A stretch of DNA of 26,063 nt from SIG424 sp045546695 (GTDB lineage: Bacteria; Bacillota; Clostridia; UBA1212; UBA1255): assembly GCA_045546695.1 (NCBI GenBank), contig JAZQDE010000032.1:1-26063 (forward strand). The letters run 5' to 3'. A program made the position numbers and the translations under genes. This document shows positions 1-8,017 of this stretch, piece by piece. The first letter of the stretch is position 1; each line of letters starts with the position of its first letter. A model generated the notes under the pieces. The model searched no databases and was not told the DNA's origin. It saw only the letters and a list, made by a program, of their open reading frames with translations.

Positions 1-323
1 CGTCAACGATTCCGCCGCCGCGCCCACAACATCGGCCGTGCCCACCGTGACAGCAAGTGGGACATTTTCCCTTGTGGTTTAGTAGGACATTATCATAAAT
101 GGCTTACTAATATTGGGACTAGATATTTCCTTGGCATTGTCCAAGGAAGAGTAGTGTGTTATAATAGGGACAACACTTTCTTGCTTAAAATCGAATAAAT
201 TGCGGACAAAAGACTGTTGTCCCTTATCGAACTCACTCGTGAGTGTGTCAGATAGGGACAACATTTTTATTCAATTTTGCGCTTTGTGGACCGTCGGGGA
301 CGCCGGTCCCTACAAGGTTGGAT
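1..323. repeat. Non-coding, repeat-rich left edge
   Basis: No convincing gene is seen. The first ~57 bases are much richer in G+C than what follows, which suggests a joint or the end of something outside the window. A motif like GTGGGACATT (57-66) recurs as GTAGGACATT (82-91). A perfect 8-bp inverted repeat TTCCTTGG/CCAAGGAA lies at 127-148. The sequence AGGGACAACA occurs at 167-176 and 254-263 and inverted at 216-224. A GC-rich palindromic block GGACCG...CGGTCC sits at 288-309, just downstream of the spoIVB remnant stop. Short ORFs cross the region on both strands, but none has a ribosome site or a recognisable product, so they are not called. Confidence 0.5.
216..262. repeat. 47-bp imperfect palindrome (MITE-like hairpin)
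   Basis: The ends GTTGTCCCT (216-224) and AGGGACAAC (254-262) are exact inverted copies. Inside them ATC/GAT pair, and the tip ACTCAC-TC-GTGAGT (231-244) is a perfect 6-bp stem. One arm carries a small asymmetric internal loop. A further direct copy of the AGGGACAACA end is at 167-176. The layout fits a small palindromic interspersed repeat or the end of a mobile element; no transposase gene is visible. Confidence 0.5.
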
Positions 324-492
324 TTATGATGCCCGTGCCTGTGGCATTTGCGCCGCGTTGAGCATATTCTCAATGAAAATTCCGTAGCCCGTGGTGGGAT
401 CATTGATAAGCACGTGCGTCACAGCTCCTACGAGCTTGCCGTTTTGAATGATGGGCGAGCCGTTCATTCCTTGGACGATGTTCTTATCGATT
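324..492 (-). pseudogene. spoIVB: 3' remnant of SpoIVB peptidase (S55 family)
   Basis: SpoIVB is the forespore-made serine protease that triggers pro-sigma-K processing across the spore membranes. Read on the minus strand from about 492 to the TAA at 324-326, this piece encodes IDKNIVQGMNGSPI followed by the block GAVTHVLINDPTTGYGIFIE. This is the conserved catalytic-serine GMSGSPI region (here GMNGSPI) and C-terminal tail of SpoIVB. Only about 55 codons remain: the N-terminal PDZ part and most of the protease domain are absent. Going upstream the frame meets a stop at 513-515, and the sequence after ~500 belongs to an unrelated plus-strand gene. No start or ribosome site is present, so it is a dead fragment. 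The family match is strong; the exact joint (490-500) is an estimate. Confidence 0.85.
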
Positions 493-541
493 AAATTACT
501 GGAGCAGATTATTCAATTTCAGATAATCAATAAAATCGCTC

Positions 542-1262
542 ATCATTGTATCATATCTTGAAACGATAAACACTATTGAGCCGATTCCTGATGCGTTTTT
601 TAATCCCTTGTATGAAAAATTAAAAATGTACTATGTCACTGGTGGAATGCCTGAGTCCGTTCTGATGTGGACAGAAGCCCGTGACGTTTCTGCTATGCAG
701 GAGGCGCTGTCCGGTATTCTTGGTGCATATGAGCGTGACTTTGCAAAACATCCCGATGTCAGCGAATTTCCGAAAATTTCAATAATCTGGAAGTCTATTC
801 CTTCCCAGTTGGCAAGAGAAAACAAGAAAGTCCTTTATAAGGCTGTCAAAGAAGGCGCCAGAGCCCGTGAATATGAAGATGCGTTGCAGTGGCTGGTAGA
901 TGTTGGTCTGCTCCGCCGCCTCGCACAACTGTCGCCTACGGCTTTTGGTGAGGGTAATCGTCTTTTTACTGAGTTCAAGGGTGCATTGACTGAAAATTTT
1001 GTACTACAGACTTTGATTACGCAGTTTGAAGTGATCCCTCGTTACTGGACGCAAAACAACCCTCCTCATGAGGTGGATTTCCTTATACAGCGAGAAAATG
1101 ATATTTTCCCCGTTGAAGTTAAATCTGAAGCCAATACAACAAGCAAAAGTCTCAAGAAATTCAAAGAACTGTTCCAAGATAAGGTGAGGCTTCGTGTGCG
1201 TTTTTCTTTGGACAATCTGAAGCTGGACGATGATGTGTTGAATATTCCTCTGTTCATGGCAC
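542..1262 (+). pseudogene. Remnant of AAA_14/DUF4143 ATP-binding protein
   Basis: An open frame from 527 to 1429 contains the C-terminal part of a DUF4143-type ATPase, a family often linked to toxin-antitoxin or defence-like loci. Visible blocks are EPIPDAFFNPLYEKLK and YYVTGGMPES (578 onward), YERDFAKHPD, SQLARENKK, ALTENFVLQ and the nuclease-like EVDFLIQRE...FPVEVKSE. The Walker A and B ATPase half is missing at the 5' end. About 30 residues usually found between the two VDVGL-like segments also appear lost in frame near 900-908. After NIPLFMA (~1260) the frame runs into the antisense of the neighbouring regulator and ends at 1429 with unrelated residues. A TTG at 608 could serve as a start, but upstream codons still match the family, so the gene is 5'-truncated rather than starting there. 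Confidence 0.8.
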
Positions 1263-1874
1263 AATCCCAGCGGCGCCGAGCTTCAGCAGGAAGTCGTCAT
1301 CTGCTAAAGATTCCCATGTGTGACCGGGGCGGGCGAGGTGCATTCGACGGCGATAACTACAGACACTCTCTTTGCTTAAAGCGGACATGTCTATTTCGTT
1401 CAGGACACGCATATCCTGAGTCTTTGTAGCTGCGTCGCGCACCATAGCCTGATATTCTTCTTTTGTGCATTTATAATCGCCTTCGCCGTTGCGGCGATAA
1501 GTAAACAGTGGATTTCCATCTACGTAGACAGGACGGTATGAGCGCTCGGCCTGAGGAACATTGATAACAATGATATGATCGCCGTCTACCTCTTGTACAA
1601 ATATATCCTTTGATGACAGCAAATTTACGCTGGTTCTTTCAGGATTATTGACGATATCCCAGAACTCTCTGATGAGCCTGTCCGGGTCGGGAAGGTTTAC
1701 GGTGTGCAGCGTCTTGTCAGGCCATTCCTCTACGCCGAGCAGAATGATGCCACCGAGAGTATTGGCAAAGGCAGAGTAAGTCTCCCATATACTTTTGGGC
1801 AGGCCGCCAAGGGCCTTTTTCGCCTCGATACGGTTGTTTTCTCTATATTTTTCAATGTTTTTGAAATCGATCAT
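1254..1874 (-). pseudogene. 3'-truncated AlbA_2 (Schlafen-like) regulator
   Basis: 206 codons from ATG 1874 to TGA 1254. The N-terminus (NNRIEAKKALGGLPKS, SAFANTLGGIILLGVEE) is the AlbA_2 nucleic-acid-binding domain of the 'putative DNA-binding / divergent AAA' proteins. The central part (PVYVDGNPLFTYRRNGEGDY, TKEEYQAMVRDA) also matches. Full-length relatives run to well over 400 residues with an ATPase-like domain and a winged helix; here everything after FLLKLGAAG is gone and four alien codons precede the stop. The start lies 15 bases after the SDR gene on the same strand but has no obvious Shine-Dalgarno, so any translation would be coupled or weak. A truncated product containing only the AlbA_2 domain is possible, but a dead remnant is more likely. 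Confidence 0.75.
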
Positions 1875-1889
1875 ACCATTTATATCAAA

Positions 1890-2648
1890 TCAGCCTGCTG
1901 CCCAGCCGCCGTCAACGAGCAGAACGTCTCCGTTTACATAACTTGATTCGTCACTCGCAAGGAACAAAGCTGCACTGGCAATCTGTTCGGCACTTCCCAT
2001 GGCAGGGGCTGCCGCCAGAACTTTCTGGACACGAGAATAACCATTCATATTGGGTGTGCCCATGGAGGCGCTGATCTCTGTCGCGATACCTCCGGGAGCA
2101 ATTACATTGCAACGGATACCGTGGGGCATATACATAAAAGCAGTATTTTTACTCAAAGAGATTACTGCTGCTTTAGAAGCGGCGTAAACTGCGCCGGAAA
2201 TAGTACGTAAGCCCCCCAAAGATGCCACATTTATAATATTTCCGCCATCGCCTTGCTCAAGAAAAACTTGTACTGCCTTGCGCATGGAGTACATAGGAGC
2301 AAACACGTTGATGGCAAAAACCTGGTCGATTTTTTCGTTTTTTACGTCCCCGATGGGGCTCATGTCGTCCATAATGCCGGCGTTATTTACCAGAATATCG
2401 AGACGGCCGAATTCCTTCACAGCCAGATCGATTGCGCCGATCATAGTCTCCTCCTTAGAAACGTCTCCCACAAAGGGGATGACCTTGCCGGCGCTGTCTT
2501 TCAAGGACTCAGCCAGCGCATCAAGACGCTCTTTTCTGCGGGCGACCGCAATAATATTTGCGCCTTCTTTTGCAAAGAGCTCTACCATCGCTTTGCCCAT
2601 GCCGGAAGATGCTCCGGTCAGAACAATAGATTTGTTTTTAAGTTTCAT
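1890..2648 (-). CDS. SDR family NAD(P)-dependent oxidoreductase
   Basis: 252 residues, the usual length for a classical short-chain dehydrogenase. It has the cofactor motif TGASSGMG (11-18), NNAG (88-91), the catalytic serine near 143 (NVASLGG) and YAASK (Y155, K159); the C-terminal VNGDVLLVDGGWAAG is also typical. It should be a soluble NAD(P)H-dependent oxidoreductase. The substrate cannot be told from sequence; the closest textbook groups are 3-oxoacyl-ACP reductase-like and hydroxysteroid dehydrogenase-like SDRs. A GGAGG ribosome site lies 6-7 bases before the ATG. It is last in the minus-strand operon, 29 bases after the 2Fe-2S/ASKHA gene, so its redox partner may be related to that pathway (inference). 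Confidence 0.92.
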   Translation of the reverse strand: MKLKNKSIVLTGASSGMGKAMVELFAKEGANIIAVARRKERLDALAESLKDSAGKVIPFVGDVSKEETMIGAIDLAVKEFGRLDILVNNAGIMDDMSPIGDVKNEKIDQVFAINVFAPMYSMRKAVQVFLEQGDGGNIINVASLGGLRTISGAVYAASKAAVISLSKNTAFMYMPHGIRCNVIAPGGIATEISASMGTPNMNGYSRVQKVLAAAPAMGSAEQIASAALFLASDESSYVNGDVLLVDGGWAAG

Positions 2649-2677
2649 GCTGTTTCCTCCTTGTCTGTTATTAAAAA

Positions 2678-4219
2678 TTATGTTTCGAAACCCATATATT
2701 CTACAAAGCCATTATTGAATTTTTCCGAGCGTGTAAGGTCGATTGTTTTACATAAATTTGTAATGCTATCTACCTTTTCCCGGGCATCTGTGCTGCCTGA
2801 AAATCTTACTGCTCCGCCCAGGGCGCTGTTTCCGATATTGACGAACTTGCCACGAAGGGCAGGGTCGAGAAGACCTGTTGCCATCGCACTGTCTATATTC
2901 ATATGAAAACCGAGACCGCCCGCAATATATATTTTATGAAGGTCGCACAAAGCTATGCCCGCTTCGTCGCAAAGAGCCTCAAATCCAGCTCTGATGGCAC
3001 TTTTTGCCAACTGAAAAGCCCGTATATCCTGCTGGGTAATAGTAAGAGGGCTGCCATTTTCTGTATCTGCGTACACAAATTCACCGCAATCCATATATCC
3101 TGTGTCGTCAATGACGCCGAGTCTTAGCAATCCGGCAATCAGGTCCAGAAGGCCGCTGCCACAAATTCCCAGAGCAGGCTTGCTGTCGATCGTCTTGCAA
3201 ACCGGCATTTTTCCAACAAAATTTACGCTACATACAGCTCCGCTGATTCCGCCGACACCTGAGCTGATTCCGGCGCCTTCAAGCGCCGGGCCGGCTGCTG
3301 CCGAGGCGGCATAAAGTTTGTTTCCGTTATTTTTACCGGTGAAAAGTATCATCTCGCCGTTAGTGCCGATGTCGATAAGGGCTGCTGGCTCATTTTCACC
3401 GAGAATATCTGTATGTAAAATACCGGAAAGTATATCACTTCCAATAAATGCCGAAATGGACGGCATTAAGATAACTTCTTCCGCCGGCAGATTAAGGTCG
3501 CTGCCTTTGAAAGATTTTATGTCAGTAAATTCCGGCACGAATGGATACGTGCCAATTTTTTCAGGTGAAACGCCGCAAAAAAGATGCAGCATCGTTGTGT
3601 TTCCTGTAACTACCAGCTTTTTCAGACAAAAAGTGTCAGAAAAACTGTTTGTAAGTTCTGCAATCATCTGAGCAGACGCATCAAGAATAAGCTTTTGCAT
3701 AAGAGTAAGATTGCCTGAAGATGCACTGCTTATTCTGCTAAGAACGTCAGCACCGAAATTTTTTTGTGGATTATGGCGTGATCCGGAGCTGACAACATTT
3801 GTTTCCCCTCCGGATACATGTACAAGAGCGCATGCAAGCGTCGTCGTGCCGATATCAAGCGCGCATGCATAATAATCGGCATCAAAGGGGACCGCCACAA
3901 TTGCGTCGCGGTCTTCTGTTATTTTCCGGAAATCGGTAAGCCCGGAGCCCGGTGAAAAGGGAACGTATACTTCTGTCTCAATAGCCGGGCAGAAAGCTTT
4001 GCAGGAGAGGATATAACCATCCTCATCGGGCAAAAGCTGCTCAGATAATCCACTGTCTTTATGGAAATAACCGGATAAAACTTTTACCTTGCACTTGCCG
4101 CAGGTGCCTTTTCCGCCGCAATCGGCCTGAACCATTGCACCGACACCTGCAAGGTAATCTGATAATTTTCTACCCGCCGCCGAAGGCGGTATTTTCACCG
4201 GTTTATATACAAGGTTCAT
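2678..4219 (-). CDS. 2Fe-2S and ASKHA domain protein (RACE-type corrinoid activator)
   Basis: 513 residues. The N-terminal ~85 residues form a plant-type 2Fe-2S ferredoxin domain with cysteines C34, C40, C43 and C73 (CGGKGTCGKC...LSC). From about residue 118 the DUF4445/ASKHA part begins with LDIGTTTLACAL (phosphate-1-like ATP loop); GNTTM, DIGTNGEM, CGSGLLDL and IAGGLGFHMN follow. This architecture is that of RamA/RACE proteins, which use ATP to drive reductive reactivation of corrinoid methyl-transfer proteins. No corrinoid protein or methyltransferase is next to it, so the partner must be elsewhere. The ATG at 4219 shares a base with the flavodiiron stop, indicating translational coupling. 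The linker between ferredoxin and ASKHA domains is shorter than in long RACE proteins (~600+ residues), so this is a short-form member. Function is inferred from family. Confidence 0.85.
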   Translation of the reverse strand: MNLVYKPVKIPPSAAGRKLSDYLAGVGAMVQADCGGKGTCGKCKVKVLSGYFHKDSGLSEQLLPDEDGYILSCKAFCPAIETEVYVPFSPGSGLTDFRKITEDRDAIVAVPFDADYYACALDIGTTTLACALVHVSGGETNVVSSGSRHNPQKNFGADVLSRISSASSGNLTLMQKLILDASAQMIAELTNSFSDTFCLKKLVVTGNTTMLHLFCGVSPEKIGTYPFVPEFTDIKSFKGSDLNLPAEEVILMPSISAFIGSDILSGILHTDILGENEPAALIDIGTNGEMILFTGKNNGNKLYAASAAAGPALEGAGISSGVGGISGAVCSVNFVGKMPVCKTIDSKPALGICGSGLLDLIAGLLRLGVIDDTGYMDCGEFVYADTENGSPLTITQQDIRAFQLAKSAIRAGFEALCDEAGIALCDLHKIYIAGGLGFHMNIDSAMATGLLDPALRGKFVNIGNSALGGAVRFSGSTDAREKVDSITNLCKTIDLTRSEKFNNGFVEYMGFET

Positions 4220-6006
4220 TATATCTCTTCAAAGTCGGCAGCGCCGTGTTTGCAAAGAGGACAAACGAAATCTTCGGGAAGATTTTCGCCTTCATAAATG
4301 AATCCGCAAATCTTGCAGACATAGCCTTTTTTACCTTCGGTCTGAGGCTTTGGCTTAACGTTATTCTGGTAATAAGTGTAAGTCATCGTCTCCTTGTCAG
4401 ACATAACTCTCGCCTCTGTGATTGAGCAGATAAACATACCGTGTGTGTCGAGGTCCACGTATTGCTCTACTTTAAGGGACATAAAAGAGTTGATATGGCG
4501 GGGGAGGAAAACAAGCCCGTTGTCAGAACGGCCGGGCGTGCAGCCCTCGAATTTGTCAACGTTTCTGCCGGAAACAAAGCCAAATTTTTCAAATACTGAA
4601 AAAGGCGCGTCTGTGCTCAGGCAGTTGATGTTCATCTTGCCTGTCTGCTTGATGATATGGTGAGAGTAATTCTCTTTATTGATGGTGACTGCTATTCTGT
4701 TGGGAGTATTTGTCACCTGAGTAACTGTATTTACGATAAGTCCGTTATCTTTTTTGCCATCATTCGACGTAACAACATAAAGACCGTATCCGATGTTGAA
4801 AAGTGCTGTCATGTCATTTTTGTTGGCAGTTGCGTCCTGACGTGCAAGATATTCCATGCAAAGCTCGTCTGCAAGTGCGTTCAGCTCGCCGAGGCTGCTC
4901 TCGCTGAGGGCAGAATTGATTTTCACAGTAGTTGCTGTAAATGTAAGATTCTTACATTTTTCAAGCATGCCTTTCATGACTTTTGCTGCCATAGGTGCCC
5001 ACGTTCCGTTTTCAATAATAGCTATCGTGCGACCGGTGAAGTTTCTTTCCGTAAGATGGTCGATAAATTGCCTCATAAATGGGAAAATATCAGCATTGTA
5101 CGTTGTGGTAGCAAGTACCAGCTTGCTATAGCGGAAGGCATCGCTTGTTGCAAGAGCGATATCGCAGCGCGCAAGATCGTGAACGACAACCTTAGGACAA
5201 CCTTTTTCTGTCAGTTTTTCTGCCAATTGAAGGACAGCCTTCCTTGTGTTGCCATAAACAGAAGTATAGGCAATAACAATGCCTTCTTCTTCGGGCTGGT
5301 AGCTTGACCAGGTGTTGTAAAGATTAAGATAGTATCCAAGATTTTCCTTAAGAACAGGACCATGCAGAGGGCAGATAGTCTGAATATCAAGGCCGGCAGC
5401 TTTTTTCAGGAGTGCCTGCACCTGATTGCCATATTTTCCCACAATGCCAATGTAATAGCGTCTTGCTTCATCAACCCATGGCTCCTGCGCATCATATGCG
5501 CCGAATTTACCAAAACCATCTGCTGAAAAGAGTACTTTATCAGTGCTGTCATACGTCACGATAACCTCAGGCCAGTGAACCATCGGAGCAGTAACAAATG
5601 TCAGAGTATGGTTGCCGAGGCAAAGCACGTCGCCTTCGCCGACAACGATTCTGTTGTCTGCAAAATCTGTTCCGAAGAAGTTTTTCATCATCTGGAAAGC
5701 TTTCTGGGAGGAAACGATCGTTGCCTTCGGGTATGCTTTGGCGAAGTTCATAATGTTTGCCGAGTGGTCAGGTTCCATATGCTGAACAATCAGATAGTTA
5801 GGATCTCTGCCATTTAATGTATTCTGGATATTGTCAAGCCATTCATGGAAGAAGTTGGCGTCAACTGTATCGAGAATCGCAATCTCGCTGTCGATGATTG
5901 CGTATGAATTGTAAGACATTCCGTTCGGAACAACATATTGTCCTTCGAATAAATCAATCTTACGGTCGTTTACACCAATGTATTTGATATCGTTTGTAAT
6001 TTTCAT
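4219..6006 (-). CDS. Four-domain flavodiiron protein (FDP-flavodoxin-flavin reductase-rubredoxin)
   Basis: 595 residues. The metallo-beta-lactamase-like diiron domain (~1-235) keeps all ligands: H76, E78, D80, H81 (HMEPDH), H144, D163 and H215. A flavodoxin domain (~243-390) starts with IAYTSVYGNTRKA, the FMN phosphate loop. A flavin reductase-like domain (~395-545) begins near MTALFNIGYGLYVVT. The C-terminal rubredoxin has C564-x2-C567 and C582-x2-C585. Such fusions reduce O2 to water and/or NO to N2O in anaerobes, here with a built-in electron chain from NAD(P)H through flavin reductase and rubredoxin. GAGGTGA precedes the ATG, overlapping the end of the SGNH gene. It is co-transcribed with the SGNH and ASKHA genes (9-base gap and overlapping ends). 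O2 versus NO preference cannot be read from sequence. Confidence 0.95.
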   Translation of the reverse strand: MKITNDIKYIGVNDRKIDLFEGQYVVPNGMSYNSYAIIDSEIAILDTVDANFFHEWLDNIQNTLNGRDPNYLIVQHMEPDHSANIMNFAKAYPKATIVSSQKAFQMMKNFFGTDFADNRIVVGEGDVLCLGNHTLTFVTAPMVHWPEVIVTYDSTDKVLFSADGFGKFGAYDAQEPWVDEARRYYIGIVGKYGNQVQALLKKAAGLDIQTICPLHGPVLKENLGYYLNLYNTWSSYQPEEEGIVIAYTSVYGNTRKAVLQLAEKLTEKGCPKVVVHDLARCDIALATSDAFRYSKLVLATTTYNADIFPFMRQFIDHLTERNFTGRTIAIIENGTWAPMAAKVMKGMLEKCKNLTFTATTVKINSALSESSLGELNALADELCMEYLARQDATANKNDMTALFNIGYGLYVVTSNDGKKDNGLIVNTVTQVTNTPNRIAVTINKENYSHHIIKQTGKMNINCLSTDAPFSVFEKFGFVSGRNVDKFEGCTPGRSDNGLVFLPRHINSFMSLKVEQYVDLDTHGMFICSITEARVMSDKETMTYTYYQNNVKPKPQTEGKKGYVCKICGFIYEGENLPEDFVCPLCKHGAADFEEI

Positions 6007-6015
6007 TCTGTCACC

Positions 6016-6567
6016 TCAAATTATATTATTACCTATAGCGTGTTTTTTTATTGTATCCCATATAATGTCAGCAGCAAATTGCGCTCCCTGCAAAGATGCA
6101 TGCCCTCCGTCCGGGCTGTAGAGCTCAATCTCAGGATGCTCATGGTGAAAAGTCCACCATTTTTCACCGACCGGCGCAAGCAAAGCACCGAGTTTGTCTG
6201 ACGTTTCGTGGAAAAGCACGTTAATCTCATGCTGCATATGCTCTTCCCATTTCTGGGCCCACGTCATGTACAAAACGAGTGTCGCACCGGCATCTTTTGC
6301 CCAGCCGTTTATAATCTCGCACGCCTCCGCCATCTTACCGTCAATATTGAAGGGGTGAGTGTGCTCCTGCAGAACAATATAATCAAAACCGCCGTTTTTT
6401 ACATTATAAGGCACGTCCGGCTCGCGCGTGTGCTGGTATAATGTCCAGCCGCCGTGAGCATTCATGACTGTCTGACATTCAATGCCGTCTCCGGCAGCAA
6501 GTCCGGCCACAAGACCGGGCACTTCATAATTGTAAATATGGCTGTTTCCAACGAAAAGAATTTTCAT
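6016..6567 (-). CDS. SGNH/GDSL-type hydrolase
   Basis: 183 residues without a signal peptide. The N-terminus MKILFVGNSHIYN carries the GNSH block of SGNH esterases with S9 as likely nucleophile. The C-terminal SPDGGHAS supplies the Asp-x-x-His pair (D153, H156), and VLQEHT (65-70) fills the position of a middle conserved block. It is likely a cytoplasmic esterase or acyl hydrolase of unknown substrate. The ATG has AAAGGAG 6-7 bases upstream. It is the first gene of a minus-strand operon leading into the flavodiiron, ASKHA and SDR genes, behind the promoter at 6589-6617. Why an esterase heads a redox-defence operon is not explained by the sequence. Confidence 0.82.
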   Translation of the reverse strand: MKILFVGNSHIYNYEVPGLVAGLAAGDGIECQTVMNAHGGWTLYQHTREPDVPYNVKNGGFDYIVLQEHTHPFNIDGKMAEACEIINGWAKDAGATLVLYMTWAQKWEEHMQHEINVLFHETSDKLGALLAPVGEKWWTFHHEHPEIELYSPDGGHASLQGAQFAADIIWDTIKKHAIGNNII

Positions 6568-6588
6568 AGTGACTCCTTTCTTCTTAGA

Positions 6589-6617
6589 ATTATATAATTA
6601 TTTGCATAAAGTGTCTA
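6589..6617 (-). promoter_or_regulatory. Promoter of SGNH-flavodiiron operon
   Basis: On the minus strand, -35 TAGACA (6612-6617) and -10 TATAAT (6589-6594) are separated by exactly 17 bases. They match 5/6 and 6/6 of the sigma-A consensus. The -10 lies about 20 bases before the SGNH start codon and just upstream of its ribosome site, giving a very short leader. Confidence 0.65.
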
Positions 6618-6641
6618 TAAAAAAGTGCAGGTGTTTGCAGC

Positions 6642-7961
6642 TCAGGATGGCAACTTGTATATTTTATTCGGACCCCTTCCGATAGCCTCAATAAGACCAT
6701 TGTCACACATCTGACGAGCAAGAAGATACGCACGTGTCTTTTTTATATCAAATAATTCTTGCAATTCTTCTTCTGTTATTTCTCCGTTTTCTTCCAGATA
6801 CTGTAACACTTTTTTCATTTGTTTTGTAAGTAGCACGGGGCTATCTTCGTTTACCGAGGACGTCTTATTGTCCGGACAAGGGAGTGTGTTCATATTAGGA
6901 AGAACGAGTTTAAATGTGTTTGGTGTTAATTCAATCCGTGGCCGGACAGGGCACTTGTCATAGAGAGCGAATATTCTGCGGATGCCTGTGCCGTAGGATT
7001 CAATTAATCTCAGCCGGTAAAAAATGTCAGCCAGTTTGCTATTGCGGGGCTGAGAAATGCCGCTCTTGATATCTTCTGCCGACAGTCCGGGTAGCAATCC
7101 GCCGAGAGAGATAAATTCGATACAGTAGTTGTTTATATTGATAATGATACTACCGCTGTAGCTGTAATCACGATGAACGAGAGCATTAAGCAGTGCTTCG
7201 CGGAGAGCTTCGGGGGGATAATCGGATTTGTCTACTCTCTGCAGACCATTAAAGGTTGAAGAAGTTCGATTGCAAAGAGATAAATAGGAGTAACTCTCAT
7301 CAAGTTGGCGAAGAACAGAACCTCCAAACTCTTTGGCATCTTTGAAAATCGTGTTGTATTCGTCTCCGAAAACGGCAATTTTTGTAGTATGAAGGCATTG
7401 GTCCGATAAAATCTTTCCAAGGTTTGTGTATTGATTGTCATTGATATTTTTCAGTCCGAGGACAAAATATTTTTCTTCTGAAAACTCTACGCCATATCTT
7501 TTAAAAATATTCTGAGCTTCTGTGAATGTAAGATCCTGTGACAGACAACGCATCTCCTCGAAAATGTCTCCGTCAGAATCCTTAATCATTTTTCGGATCT
7601 GGTCTGCGGATGCCTGTGTGCTGGTAGCGCCTTGTCTGACATATACTCCGGCGGGACGTAATCCTTTTTCCTTAATATAGTACGGCTTGTATGATCCCTC
7701 GAGGACTTCAATTTTAATAATGTTCTCATCCTGAAGTTCGTAGCAAGTGAACATAGTAATATCAGGAGCGATTGCATCACGCACTCCGTTTGTAAGGCGC
7801 ATATACGTCTTGTCAATATCTTCTATTCCGGTCACGTTGCCTTCGTCGTCAATTCCGATATAAATAACACCGCCGGTAGTATTTGCGAAGGCAATAATCT
7901 CCTTGTATATATCATTTGTCAGCTGACTTTTATATTCAATATGTTCACTCTCGTGTAGCAT
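6642..7961 (-). CDS. AlbA_2/HATPase-type ATP-binding transcriptional regulator
   Basis: 439 residues, full length for the family. The N-terminal AlbA_2 (Schlafen AlbA) domain has the ESEHIEYK start and IIAFANTTGGVIYIGIDDEG. The central HATPase_c_4-like region has PPEALREALLNALVHRDYS and ESYGTGIRRI. The last ~75 residues look like a winged helix (LTKQMKKVLQYLEENGEITEEELQELF). The family is usually annotated as ATP-binding DNA-binding regulators; physiological targets are rarely known. GGAGG sits 8 bases before the ATG. Its promoter region carries a cluster of GTGAAAA half-sites (8002-8049), which suggests autoregulation. It shares its domain type, but not close sequence, with the truncated gene at 1254-1874. 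Confidence 0.88.
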   Translation of the reverse strand: MLHESEHIEYKSQLTNDIYKEIIAFANTTGGVIYIGIDDEGNVTGIEDIDKTYMRLTNGVRDAIAPDITMFTCYELQDENIIKIEVLEGSYKPYYIKEKGLRPAGVYVRQGATSTQASADQIRKMIKDSDGDIFEEMRCLSQDLTFTEAQNIFKRYGVEFSEEKYFVLGLKNINDNQYTNLGKILSDQCLHTTKIAVFGDEYNTIFKDAKEFGGSVLRQLDESYSYLSLCNRTSSTFNGLQRVDKSDYPPEALREALLNALVHRDYSYSGSIIININNYCIEFISLGGLLPGLSAEDIKSGISQPRNSKLADIFYRLRLIESYGTGIRRIFALYDKCPVRPRIELTPNTFKLVLPNMNTLPCPDNKTSSVNEDSPVLLTKQMKKVLQYLEENGEITEEELQELFDIKKTRAYLLARQMCDNGLIEAIGRGPNKIYKLPS

Positions 7962-7989
7962 ACAACAGAACCTCCGAATCTATGCCACT

Positions 7990-8017
7990 ATTATACATGA
8001 ATTTTCACAAAATTCAA
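7990..8017 (-). promoter_or_regulatory. Promoter of AlbA_2 regulator gene
   Basis: Minus strand: -35 TTGAAT (8012-8017), 16-base spacer, -10 TATAAT (7990-7995). Transcription would start near 7983 and give a ~20-base leader to the ATG at 7961. The spacer contains one TTTTCAC half-site when read on the plus strand. Confidence 0.65.

Noticed and set aside
55..95. Possible terminus of an IS21-like element with multiple terminal repeats
   Set aside because: Only two imperfect copies of a GGACATT-type motif are present and no transposase gene lies in the window.
1..198. Plus-strand open frame running in from the left edge (ending TAA 196-198)
   Set aside because: Composition changes abruptly at ~57 and the frame covers the repeat motifs; no family was recognised.
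79..264. 61-codon minus-strand ORF at the left edge
   Set aside because: It reads straight through the palindromic repeats, has no clear ribosome site and no recognisable domain; its apparent protein repeats come from the DNA repeat.
1004..1264. ORFs antisense to the ATPase remnant and many antisense ORFs over mreB, PBP2 and UPF0210
   Set aside because: No start signals, no family features and codon patterns explained by the sense gene.
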